From Ulvibacterium sp965228935 (GTDB lineage: Bacteria; Bacteroidota; Bacteroidia; Flavobacteriales; Flavobacteriaceae), in assembly GCF_965228935.1 (NCBI RefSeq), contig NZ_OZ245846.1:558001-622000 (forward strand): a stretch of DNA of 64,000 nucleotides, read 5' to 3'. Shown one piece after another: positions 18,001 through 25,980 of this stretch (position 1 is its first letter; each line of letters starts with the position of its first letter). The notes under the pieces were generated by a model, which saw only the letters and a program-made list of their open reading frames with translations, was not told where the DNA came from and did not search any database. The position numbers and the translations under genes are program-made.

Positions 18001-18446
18001 TTTTCCCTGACGATTATGTCAACAATATTACGGAACGCCTAAACCTGTACACGGAACTCAATCAGGTAAAGGATGAAGAAAGTTTGCAAAAATTCGAAAT
18101 CCAATTAATCGACCGTTTCGGCCAATTACCCGATGCGGTTGCAGATCTCCTGAACTCTGTCCGAATCAAATGGATCGGTAGCAGTATCGGGTTGGAAAAA
18201 GTGGTGATGAAGCAGGGGAGATTTCTTGGATATTTTGTTGCCGACCAACAATCGGATTTCTATCAAAGTGCAGTCTTTACCAAAATACTTCAATTTGTGC
18301 AAGACCATCCACAGCAGGTTAAGCTCAAGGAAAAGCAGACCCGGAATGGATTGAGGCTCTTGTTGGTCTTTGAACGAATCGATTCCATTGATAAAGCTTT
18401 GGAGGCCCTTCATCCTTTTGACCACAAATCAATAGTAGTTTCTTAA
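15048..18446 (+). CDS. mfd: Transcription-repair coupling factor Mfd
   Basis: About 1132 residues. A UvrB-like N-terminal module is followed by the RNA-polymerase-interacting CarD-like domain (LEIGDYVTHIDHGIGKFGG), then a RecG-like translocase with GDVGFGKTEVA (Walker A), DEEQKFG (Walker B) and QMRGRVGRS (motif VI), and a C-terminal TRCF domain. It removes RNA polymerase stalled at DNA damage and recruits UvrA. No ATG or GTG occurs near the N-terminus. TTG at 15030 falls inside the -7 box, so TTG 15048 (MVNTPISES) is the likeliest start. Confidence 0.9.
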   Translation: MVNTPISESYAQSLQTQKLREAIAISQNKLALKGLTGSSLSFVISDVFLNSELPFLLIFNDKEEAAYHLNDLEQLIGEKDVLFYPGSYRRPYQIEETDNANVLLRAEVLNRINSRKKPAVIVTYPDALFEKVVTRRELEKNTLKIKLDDTLSLDFLNEVLFEYQFKRVDFVTEPGEFSVRGGIVDVFSFSHDEPYRIEFFGDEVDSIRTFDVETQLSTDTVKKISIIPNVANKFLEEKRESFLKYISAKTIVFIQNSDLLFKRLDVFFEKAHEAFAQLSEEIKHATPEELFVNSVLCTDQLKDFSMIRMGASTALSLTDGGTLGAAEAPQKTLHFNTKPQPSFNKKFDLLIDDLNAKYRNGYTNYICCASEQQAQRFHDIFEEVDQQVNYQTLVFPLYQGFIDDDLKIVCYTDHQIFERYHKFHLKNGYAKKQAITLKELNKLEIGDYVTHIDHGIGKFGGLQKIDVEGKKQEAIKLMYGDRDILYVSIHSLHKISKFNGKDGAVPKIYKLGSAAWKKLKQKTKSRVKKIAFDLIKVYAKRRLEKGFQYHPDSYLQTELEASFIYEDTPDQSTATDDVKRDMESERPMDRLICGDVGFGKTEVAIRAAFKAVDNGKQVAILVPTTILAFQHHRTFTERLKEMPVTVDYLNRFRTAKERRETLENLASGKVDIIIGTHQLVNKNVKFKDLGLLIVDEEQKFGVSVKDKLKSIKENVDVLTLTATPIPRTLQFSLMAARDLSVINTPPPNRYPIESRVIRFSEETVRDAITYEIQRGGQVFFIHNRIENIKEVAGMVQRLVPDAKVAIGHGQMEGKKLETLMLSFINGEFDVLVSTTIVESGLDVTNANTIFINNANNFGLSDLHQMRGRVGRSNKKAFCYFITPPYDVMTPDARKRIQALEQFTELGSGFHIAMKDLEIRGAGDLLGGEQSGFINEIGFETYQKILAEAIEELKENEFKELYEEVEGGRKKVFVKETQIDTDFQLLFPDDYVNNITERLNLYTELNQVKDEESLQKFEIQLIDRFGQLPDAVADLLNSVRIKWIGSSIGLEKVVMKQGRFLGYFVADQQSDFYQSAVFTKILQFVQDHPQQVKLKEKQTRNGLRLLLVFERIDSIDKALEALHPFDHKSIVVS

Positions 18447-18499
18447 AGCGGTTTATGTTATATTAGGGGGCACTAAAAAAATCCTCTAAAAAAGCACTC

Positions 18500-19954
18500 A
18501 TGCAGACCAAAAAAAATACCTCCAGAAGATCATTTATCAAAAAAACCGCCTTGGCCTCCTCAATTTTTATCGTCCCTAGACATGTTCTTGGAGGACCGGG
18601 CTATTTGGCCCCGAGCGATCGCCTTAATTTGGCGGCCATTGGTGCCGGAGGAAAGGGTCGTAGCGATATCATGAATGCTTCGGTTCAAGGAAGGGAAAAA
18701 GTTGTCGCACTCTGTGATGTGGATTTTTCGGGATCTGCCAAGAGTTCCGTGGAAGCATTCCCCAAGGCCAAATTGTACAATGATTATCGCGAAATGTTGG
18801 ATAAGGAAAAAGGGATCGATGCGGTCACCATTTCGACCCCGGATCATGTGCATGGTCCGGCCGCAGCCTTTGCCATGGAGCGTGGAAAACATGTCTACGT
18901 TCAAAAACCCTTGACGCATAATATCAGTGAGGCACGAAAGCTTACCCAAATGGCGAGGGATAAAAAAATTGTAAGCCAAATGGGAAACCAGGGTGGTTCC
19001 AACCCATTGTTGGATATGGTACAGAAATGGGTGGATACCGATGCCGTGGGTGCCATTTCCAAAGTACAGGTATGGACCAATCGTCCTGTTTGGCCCCAAG
19101 GGTATGCCATGCCGGAGCCGGACGAGAGTAAAAAGCCTGATGACCTCTATTGGGATCTATGGTTAGGGCCCGCCCCGAATAGACCCTTTACACCCAATCT
19201 ACATCCATTTAACTGGCGTGGTTGGTGGGATTATGGTACGGGTGCCTTGGGAGATGTAGGCTGCCACTTGATTGATATTCCCTTTAGAACCTTAGGATTA
19301 AAATATCCGACCGATGCGGAATGTAGCGTAGGTTCCGTGTACACCCAGATGTGGACGGCGGATTATCATCCTGAGGGATGCCCACCTTCTTCATTTATCA
19401 CTTTGCACTTCGGAGCAACGGAAAAGAGCAAATCTCCCATAGAAATGACTTGGAGCGATGGGGGAATTCGACCTTCGCATCCTGATATTATTCCCGCCAA
19501 CAATGACATTGGTGGCCCCGGAAGTCAAAATGGCGTATTGATGATCGGGGAAAAGGGTATTATTTCCACCAATATCAACGATAGTTCCCCACTTACGCCC
19601 AAATTGTATCTGAACGATGGTACTACCGATTTTGGTCCCGAAGTGGAAAACAACGAAGAGCCGGAATATGGACACCAGCGATTGTGGGTAGATGCCTGCA
19701 AGGCAGGTTTTGATAGCCCTGAACACAAAGCTTTAACCTCATCTTTCGATTACGCAGGACCCATGACCGAAACCGTCTTAATGGGCAACTTGGCCATCCG
19801 TAGTTATATGTTGAGGAGGGAGAACAGTGATGGGAAAATGGATTTTTACGCCCGTAAAAAACTCTTGTGGGATGGGGAGAACATGCGGATCACCAACTTG
19901 GAAGAGGCCAATCAATTTGTAGGTAGGACCTATAGGGAAGGTTGGGAGATGTGA
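18500..19954 (+). CDS. Gfo/Idh/MocA-family oxidoreductase, Tat-exported
   Basis: 484 residues. The N-terminus SRRSFIKKTALASS is a twin-arginine signal. The NAD(P)-binding Rossmann motif AAIGAGGKG comes at about 50-58, and the family EKP motif appears as QKPLTH. The C-terminal half has the GH109-like sequences WRGWWDYGTGALGDVGCH. Exported members act on sugars, often with tightly bound NAD, as dehydrogenases or glycosidases; the substrate here is unknown. It stands between mfd and the thioredoxin-like gene on the same strand, with gaps of 53 and 62 bases. Confidence 0.85.
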   Translation: MQTKKNTSRRSFIKKTALASSIFIVPRHVLGGPGYLAPSDRLNLAAIGAGGKGRSDIMNASVQGREKVVALCDVDFSGSAKSSVEAFPKAKLYNDYREMLDKEKGIDAVTISTPDHVHGPAAAFAMERGKHVYVQKPLTHNISEARKLTQMARDKKIVSQMGNQGGSNPLLDMVQKWVDTDAVGAISKVQVWTNRPVWPQGYAMPEPDESKKPDDLYWDLWLGPAPNRPFTPNLHPFNWRGWWDYGTGALGDVGCHLIDIPFRTLGLKYPTDAECSVGSVYTQMWTADYHPEGCPPSSFITLHFGATEKSKSPIEMTWSDGGIRPSHPDIIPANNDIGGPGSQNGVLMIGEKGIISTNINDSSPLTPKLYLNDGTTDFGPEVENNEEPEYGHQRLWVDACKAGFDSPEHKALTSSFDYAGPMTETVLMGNLAIRSYMLRRENSDGKMDFYARKKLLWDGENMRITNLEEANQFVGRTYREGWEM

Positions 19955-20016
19955 TGTTCCCCCATACGATTTCTTGCTCCGTGCGATTTTGGTAAGATGT
20001 TTGATTTAGTTTGAAC

Positions 20017-21339
20017 ATGCGAAAAATTGTCCTTTTCCCTTTTTTGTTGCTGACCTTATCGGTAATGGCCCGGCATACCATATCCGGTATTTTCTCACCC
20101 GCGGAAAATTACAACTGGCTCATAGCCTATCATCTAGGTCCGGGCGGGGAATCCTATGTAGCGGATAGCGCCATAAAGGATGGAAAATTTACCTTGGTAC
20201 TTCCTGAAAATAGTTCTCCCGGAATCTACCGCTTGGTGTACGCCCTTCCCCAGGATGAATTTTATTTTGATGTCATCTACAACGGCAAGGAAGATATACA
20301 ACTGCATTTTGATGCCTCCAAAGGGGTCGACTTTTTGGTTTCCGAGGAAAATAAAATCTTCAACACCTATTTTAGGGATATCCATGCTCTGGAAAGTGAG
20401 ATTGTCCGATTGTATTCCGAGGGAAAGACCCATTCCAAGGAGTTTAAAAAGAGCATAAGGGCATTGGAGGCATCCCAGGCCGATTATGAGGAACGATCCA
20501 AAGGTATGCTGGCCCAACATTTTATAAAGGCCAATTCACCTCATATTCCCTTAAAAAATGAATCCTTATCCGATTATGTAAAAAACAGAAAGGCAAACTA
20601 CTTTACTGCACTTGACTTGAAAAACCCGACCCTACAAGCTTCCGGATTCTTGACGGATAAAATTTCAAACTACGTTTATACGGCACTTCCCTTAGAACAG
20701 ATGAGTCCTTTGGAAACGGAAAGGGCAATGCAAGAAAACACTAGGGAAGTAAACAGGCATATGGAAGGTACCCCCAGAAATTTTAAATTTCATGTTTTCC
20801 ATCAACTTTGGAAACAAGCCGCGGCAAACGATTATACTACCTTGTCAGACTTTATCTATGAAGATTATCTTACCCCTTTGGCGACGACAGCCAAGAATCA
20901 GGAAATTATCAATGAGATTAAAACCCATAATCGTCTTCGCTTCGGGGCTATTGCTCCTGAAATAGAATGGAGGGATGGTAATACACTTAAAAGGTTAAGC
21001 GATCTTAACGGCTCCAAGTATTATATGCTGGTCTTTTGGAGTAGTACCTGTGGGCATTGTCTTGGAGATCTACCGGGATTACATGAAGGACTAAAGCAGT
21101 GGTCTAATCTAAAAGTGGTTGCTGTAGGGCTGGAAGATGATGATGCCCGTTGGAAAATTGAATCGGCTAAACTTGAAAATTTTGAGCACGTGCTGGCCTT
21201 GGGCAAGTGGGAAAATGAATATGCCGAATTGTATGCTATCGAAAAAACCCCTACCTATTTTGTGTTGGACAAGGAGAAACGGATAATTGCCAAGCTAGGG
21301 GACAGTAATGAAGTAATTAAATTTCTAAATGAAAATTAA
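20017..21339 (+). CDS. TlpA-like thioredoxin-fold exported protein
   Basis: 440 residues from ATG 20017; a TTG six bases earlier is less likely. A signal peptide (MRKIVLFPFLLLTLSVMA) leads into a beta-rich region like those preceding thioredoxin domains in Bacteroidota (about 20-110), a helical linker, and a C-terminal thioredoxin domain with CGHC (Cys345, Cys348) and TPTYFVLDKE (cis-Pro loop). It is probably a periplasmic thiol-disulfide reductant. Its stop overlaps the convergent ACT-like gene by four bases (TTAA). Confidence 0.8.
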   Translation: MRKIVLFPFLLLTLSVMARHTISGIFSPAENYNWLIAYHLGPGGESYVADSAIKDGKFTLVLPENSSPGIYRLVYALPQDEFYFDVIYNGKEDIQLHFDASKGVDFLVSEENKIFNTYFRDIHALESEIVRLYSEGKTHSKEFKKSIRALEASQADYEERSKGMLAQHFIKANSPHIPLKNESLSDYVKNRKANYFTALDLKNPTLQASGFLTDKISNYVYTALPLEQMSPLETERAMQENTREVNRHMEGTPRNFKFHVFHQLWKQAAANDYTTLSDFIYEDYLTPLATTAKNQEIINEIKTHNRLRFGAIAPEIEWRDGNTLKRLSDLNGSKYYMLVFWSSTCGHCLGDLPGLHEGLKQWSNLKVVAVGLEDDDARWKIESAKLENFEHVLALGKWENEYAELYAIEKTPTYFVLDKEKRIIAKLGDSNEVIKFLNEN

Positions 21340-21995
21340 AGCGCCTTTAAATCCTTTATGGTCCTAAAGGCCACATCTACTTGGTCGTCGTCCACAAGGA
21401 TGGTAAATTCATTGGTCGTTGAAATTACCTCATAGAGTACAATGCCTTCCCAGGCCAAACGCTGAAAAATGAAATAGTAGATTCCCGGTACGGAAACATT
21501 CTCCGCCGGAAGTTTCACCGTGATGGAAGATAGATTCTCCGCCTTTTGGGTACACTTTTCCGCTTTGAAAAGTCGCTCTACGATTTCATCCATACTATTA
21601 CTGATAACAATATTGATTTCGTTCACGCCGCGGGAAGAGGTATAAAAAATATCCTGATTGGCATTGATTTCGTCCAAGAGCTTGGCCTGTTGTACAAGAA
21701 CCGTATCCGATGCCAAGAACGTATAATCGGTCAGCGAGGATCGGACCGTAATCTCCCCAATATTTTTTAGGACCTTGATTATCTTATGGGTGGCCCTAAA
21801 TTCCAAGTCATCGGATAAGCGCTTTAGAGCCATGACTATGGCCCCATTCCGAATTTCCTTCCCCAATTCCTCCTCAATCTCCGGCTTCACGATACGCGAT
21901 AACGAAGTCAGATTGATGATACCCTGTGCCAATGCGCTTTGCAAAAAAGGTTTCTTTTTGATGTATTGCTCTACAACGGAAGAAATTGTTTTCAT
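21336..21995 (-). CDS. ACT-like regulatory protein (not a kinase)
   Basis: 219 residues. Homologues in Flavobacteriaceae often carry the name aspartate kinase, but none of the kinase motifs (KFGG, GR.GSD) is present. The N-terminal 75 residues look helical (QYIKKKPFLQSALAQGIINL); the rest looks like two ACT-type halves (EINIVISNSMDEIVERLF and EFTILVDDDQVDVAFRTI). It may bind an amino acid and regulate something; no function is assigned. The yraN gene follows upstream on the same strand with its own region. Confidence 0.6.
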   Translation of the reverse strand: MKTISSVVEQYIKKKPFLQSALAQGIINLTSLSRIVKPEIEEELGKEIRNGAIVMALKRLSDDLEFRATHKIIKVLKNIGEITVRSSLTDYTFLASDTVLVQQAKLLDEINANQDIFYTSSRGVNEINIVISNSMDEIVERLFKAEKCTQKAENLSSITVKLPAENVSVPGIYYFIFQRLAWEGIVLYEVISTTNEFTILVDDDQVDVAFRTIKDLKAL

Positions 21996-22015
21996 TTTTT
22001 GGTTCAGTTGAAGTA

Positions 22016-22047
22016 CAAAAATAACATTTTGTTACAAATAAAACAAA
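22016..22047 (-). promoter_or_regulatory. Promoter of the ACT-like gene
   Basis: On the minus strand TTTG (22047-22044) and a perfect -7 box TATTTTTG (22023-22016) are 20 bases apart. The box ends 20 bases before the start codon at 21995. Confidence 0.65.
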
Positions 22048-22081
22048 TTGTTCTGCAATTAATTTTGTGCGTAATTCCCTC

Positions 22082-22441
22082 CTAAAAATGATAAAAAGCA
22101 TCCTTCAAATGCTCGATCTTGAATATTTTACGATTTTTTAAAATAGTAATAACATCAAATCGTACCTCGACATCAAGCTCCTGTTCGGTTACATAGTGGT
22201 CTGCCCCCATAGCCAAAAGTCCGATTTTCTTCTTGGTAATGGTTTCGGCAATTGGTATGATCTGATCATTACTTCTAGCGCGGACTTCAATGATGGCCAG
22301 TGTATTTCCTTTTTGTGCGATAATATCAATTTCGGATTTTAGATATCTATAATTACGATACTTGATGCTATACCCCTTTGCCATCAAGAAATCCACTGCC
22401 ATCTGCTCCCCTTCCTTTCCAAATTCATTATGCTTCCCCAT
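22082..22441 (-). CDS. yraN: YraN-family endonuclease-like protein
   Basis: 119 residues, full length for the UPF0102/YraN family. The core follows the Holliday-junction-resolvase-type nuclease fold: GEQMAVDFLMAKGYSI, then SEIDIIAQ (acidic Asp) and LAIIEVRAR (Glu-x-x, with Arg in place of the usual Lys). A nuclease role has not been established for the family. It lies upstream of the ACT-like gene on the same strand, which has its own promoter. Confidence 0.88.
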   Translation of the reverse strand: MGKHNEFGKEGEQMAVDFLMAKGYSIKYRNYRYLKSEIDIIAQKGNTLAIIEVRARSNDQIIPIAETITKKKIGLLAMGADHYVTEQELDVEVRFDVITILKNRKIFKIEHLKDAFYHF

Positions 22442-22634
22442 ATAAATCCCCTTGAAATTGTATCAAAAGAGTGTATTTCATCGAAAAAAACAACGCTTTG
22501 TCGTCATTATTACACCCAACATCGTAAATTGGCCCTCAGTACAACGAAAATAAAACGATTAAGATACTATCCAAAAAGTTTAAGCGTTAAGAATTAGCCC
22601 CTACGCACATGAACGTTCTTAAAGCCTAAAATCT

Positions 22635-24155
22635 ATGGAATACTTCGTTAATTGTAATACCTCTACATTGGCGCCGTACAATACTCCTTTGGACAGGACC
22701 AAAGCGGCACATTTGTATAGAAGACTGGGGTTTAGCGCCTCGGTAGAGACCATTGACCAAGCAGTAGGTCAAAATGCGGGAACGCTGGTGGACAATCTGG
22801 TCAACCAGGCAGTAGCCATGCCTCCATCAACGGCTCCGGCCTGGGCGGATTGGAACAACAGTAACTATCCTGCCGATGATGACCAGGCAAGACAGGTCAG
22901 AAGGGCACAGCTGGAAGAATGGCGCCTAACGTACACCAATGCACTTTTGGACAATAATCTTAGGGACAGGCTAAGCTTCTTTTGGAGCAATCACTTTGTC
23001 ACCGAGATCGATGTATATAATTGTAACTCATTCCTTTACCATTATATCAATTGTCTACAACGAAATTCATTGGGGAACTTCCGGACGTTCGTAAGTGAAA
23101 TAGGATTGACCGATGCCATGCTCTACTATTTGGATGGAGCCTACAATAATGGTAACAACCCCAACGAAAACTACGCCCGTGAGTTATATGAACTTTTCAC
23201 TTTGGGCGAAGGAAATGCCTATACCGAAGAGGATATTATTGAAACCTCAAAAGCACTGACCGGTTATGTGGAAAGAGGTGAAATTGGCTGTTCTCCTGTG
23301 GCCTTTGATGCTGAGAATTTCGATGCCGGAAACAAGACCATTTTAGGGCAGACAGGGAACTGGGGATACGATGATGTCATCAATATTCTTTTTGAGCAAA
23401 GGGCAGGAAGTATCGCAAGATTTATTTGTACAAAATTCTATGAATTCTTTGTACATCCCGATAGTAAAAGGGAAGAATACAATCCTGGAGGCACTTATCC
23501 GCCAGGGCACCCTCAAGGTATCATTAACGAGCTTGCAGATACTTTTGTGGCCAATAATTTTGAAATAGCTCCGGTTTTGTCACAATTGTTCAAAAGCCAA
23601 CACTTTTTTGACGACGAGGCCATTGGTGTTATTATCAAGAGTCCCTATGACATGTATTTGAATACCTTAAAGGAGACCAGTTTTGCCTATACGGATACCA
23701 CCTTGAGCGAGATCAACAACTACACCCGCCTATTGGGGCAGGAAATGTTCGATCCCTTTGATGTGGCCGGTTGGCAACGTGATCGTTCATGGATCAATAC
23801 CAATTTCATTATTGGACGCTGGCTCACCATAGAGACCATTCTTGAAACTTTCTACCAGAACAATAATGAGCAGTTTAGGGCATTTGGACTCTCCCTTACT
23901 GGAAATGATGGGTTGACCAGCAATAATCCAGATGTTATCGCCAGACCTATCATCGATTTTGTTCTTCCCAAAGGACTATTGGATGAAGGTGAATACGAAA
24001 AGGCATTTGCCGCGTTTAGAAGCGATATAGACCCTACCTATTATGAAGGTGGAAATGATGAAACTTGGACACTGGCCACTTGGATGACAGCACCGTTTCA
24101 AGTATACCTATTATTACAGTATTTGGCAAGACAACCCGAGTTTCAACTAAAATAA
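22635..24155 (+). CDS. DUF1800 family protein
   Basis: 506 residues. Recognised by AAHLYRRLGFSAS at the front, FFWSNHFVTE, NENYARELYELFTLGEG and the C-terminal FQVYLLLQYLARQPEFQ. No signal peptide is visible. The family is almost always next to a DUF1501 gene, as here (11 bases away), and the pair is thought to work together at the cell surface or envelope; the reaction is unknown. The 190-bp gap upstream, shared with the divergent yraN, holds no recognisable element. Confidence 0.85.
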   Translation: MEYFVNCNTSTLAPYNTPLDRTKAAHLYRRLGFSASVETIDQAVGQNAGTLVDNLVNQAVAMPPSTAPAWADWNNSNYPADDDQARQVRRAQLEEWRLTYTNALLDNNLRDRLSFFWSNHFVTEIDVYNCNSFLYHYINCLQRNSLGNFRTFVSEIGLTDAMLYYLDGAYNNGNNPNENYARELYELFTLGEGNAYTEEDIIETSKALTGYVERGEIGCSPVAFDAENFDAGNKTILGQTGNWGYDDVINILFEQRAGSIARFICTKFYEFFVHPDSKREEYNPGGTYPPGHPQGIINELADTFVANNFEIAPVLSQLFKSQHFFDDEAIGVIIKSPYDMYLNTLKETSFAYTDTTLSEINNYTRLLGQEMFDPFDVAGWQRDRSWINTNFIIGRWLTIETILETFYQNNNEQFRAFGLSLTGNDGLTSNNPDVIARPIIDFVLPKGLLDEGEYEKAFAAFRSDIDPTYYEGGNDETWTLATWMTAPFQVYLLLQYLARQPEFQLK

Positions 24156-24166
24156 ATCCTACGACT

Positions 24167-25858
24167 ATGTGCAATATCAACAATACTCCATATAAAGGTC
24201 TTCAGCATGAGGGCCACGATTTAGAACACAAAGCTTGGAGCCGACGTTCCTTTCTTCAGGCTTTGGGAATCGCCGGTTCCGGTTCCATGATGCTCGGAAG
24301 CAACATGTTGACCGCCTCGGCTCCCTCTCCATTGACCGCGGCAATTGCTGCAGCGGAAACGGACAATATCTTGATTTTGATCCGGTTATCCGGTGGTAAC
24401 GACGGACTAAGTACCGTAATTCCCATAGAACAATACGATAGTTATGCCAATGCTAGGCCCAACATCTATATTCCGGAGAGTAAAGTATTAAAGTTAACGG
24501 ACGAATTTGGTGTCCCCTCCTACATGCAGGCCTTGGAGCCCATGTGGGGCGATGGCCAATTCAAGGCCGTACACGGTGTAGGCTATCAAAACCAAAGTCT
24601 TTCCCATTTTACAGGGTCGGATATTTATGCCAATACAGATTTAACGACTACCGGTTTTACCGGATTGGATACCGGTTGGATGGGAAGACATTTTGAGACC
24701 CTGTATCCCGATTATTTGATTAATCCACCTGCGTCACCGGCAGCCATACAAATTGGGCAGTTCGGAAACTTGGTTTTCCAAGGTGAAGAGACCAATTATG
24801 CCTTTGTAACCTCAAATATCGATCAGTTGGAGGAAATTGCGGAATCAGGTGTGGTCTATGGATTGGATGATGCCTTGTTCGGGGATTGTATGTATGGTGA
24901 CCAGTTGAAATTCCTTAGAGGGGTTGCCAATACTACCTATGAATATGCCGGTCTTATCCATGAAGCCTACGAGCGTGGACAAAACCAAGTAGAGTATCAG
25001 GACAATGGTTTTGCAAGACAATTGGCGTTGTTGGCCCGTTTGATAAAAGGAAATTTAGGCACCAAGGTATATATGATTTCTATGGGAGGTTTTGACACCC
25101 ACGGGAACCAGCCCTTGGCCCATGAACGATTGATGACAAACTTATCCGTGGCCGTTGATAATTTCTACGATGATATCGCTTTTACCCAACAAGATGATAA
25201 AGTTTTGAGTATGACCTTTTCTGAATTCGGGCGACGAATTTTTGAAAACGGCTCCAATGGTACGGATCACGGTAAGGCGGCCCCCACATTGTTCTTTGGA
25301 TCAGGATTGAACGGAAGCGCATTCGTAGGGGAACACCCAACACTGGACAATCCAGATGGCAGGGGTAATTTGGAATACACCATGGATTTTAGGGATCTAT
25401 ATGCCACTGTTCTGGCGGAATGGCTCTGTGTGGACATTCCCTTGGTGGAACAACATTTGTTGGATCACCCGTATGCACCGGTAAATCTGGGCTTTAATTG
25501 TAGCGGTGTCGATTTCCCTGACATTGCTTACAGTGATGGTGAACCTACATTGCCGACCCAACCGGAACCGACGGATCCAAATCCGGATTTGTTGAATGCT
25601 GTGGTTCATAAACCATTTTATCCTACGGACAGTGCGCCCCATATTTATTTGGAAATGCCGTTTACGGCCCATGTGGATATTCAATTGTACAATATCCTTG
25701 GCCAAAACGTAGGTACCATTTATAATGAAATGATGGCCGAGGGATCGGTAGAAATCAATATTAGGGAACGAATGCCCGAACATTTGTCCACAGGAAAATA
25801 CATTTATCGTATTCAGATCCAGGACAAAAAGATGAGCAAATCGGTAATGGTTGCTTAA
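24167..25858 (+). CDS. DUF1501 protein with T9SS sorting domain
   Basis: 563 residues from ATG 24167; a longer frame overlaps DUF1800 and is rejected. A Tat-like signal (WSRRSFLQALGIAGSG) is at about 28-43. The DUF1501 body shows LIRLSGGNDGLSTVIP, SMGGFDTHGNQ and TFSEFGRR, related to the alkaline phosphatase/sulfatase fold. A proline/threonine-rich linker leads to a C-terminal domain (about 480-563: VDIQLYNILGQNVG, STGKYIYRIQI, KSVMV) typical of T9SS type A sorting. It is therefore probably released or anchored at the cell surface. Confidence 0.86.
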   Translation: MCNINNTPYKGLQHEGHDLEHKAWSRRSFLQALGIAGSGSMMLGSNMLTASAPSPLTAAIAAAETDNILILIRLSGGNDGLSTVIPIEQYDSYANARPNIYIPESKVLKLTDEFGVPSYMQALEPMWGDGQFKAVHGVGYQNQSLSHFTGSDIYANTDLTTTGFTGLDTGWMGRHFETLYPDYLINPPASPAAIQIGQFGNLVFQGEETNYAFVTSNIDQLEEIAESGVVYGLDDALFGDCMYGDQLKFLRGVANTTYEYAGLIHEAYERGQNQVEYQDNGFARQLALLARLIKGNLGTKVYMISMGGFDTHGNQPLAHERLMTNLSVAVDNFYDDIAFTQQDDKVLSMTFSEFGRRIFENGSNGTDHGKAAPTLFFGSGLNGSAFVGEHPTLDNPDGRGNLEYTMDFRDLYATVLAEWLCVDIPLVEQHLLDHPYAPVNLGFNCSGVDFPDIAYSDGEPTLPTQPEPTDPNPDLLNAVVHKPFYPTDSAPHIYLEMPFTAHVDIQLYNILGQNVGTIYNEMMAEGSVEINIRERMPEHLSTGKYIYRIQIQDKKMSKSVMVA

Positions 25859-25881
25859 CACGCCCCACACTTTGCAACTTG

Positions 25882-25924
25882 ACCTTCGGTGTGCCCATTG
25901 GTAAGCCGAAGGTTTTCTTTTTTT
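25882..25924 (+). terminator. Intrinsic terminator after the DUF1501 gene
   Basis: ACCTTCGG (25882-25889) pairs with CCGAAGGT (25906-25913) across a 16-base loop and is followed by a long T-rich tract. It ends the DUF1800-DUF1501 transcript before metG. Confidence 0.85.
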
Positions 25925-25954
25925 GGCATACGGTTATGCACGGGTAAAAATCTG

Positions 25955-25962
25955 TATTTTTG
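25955..25962 (+). promoter_or_regulatory. -7 box of metG
   Basis: TATTTTTG matches TAnnTTTG and ends 18 bases before the ATG at 25981. It overlaps an in-frame TTG (25960) which is thereby unlikely as the start. Confidence 0.55.
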
Positions 25963-25980
25963 TGCCTTAATTCGCGTTTG

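Noticed and set aside
24065..24166. Extended N-terminus of the DUF1501 gene
   Set aside because: It overlaps the DUF1800 coding end in another frame and would put the RR signal more than 60 residues inside the protein.
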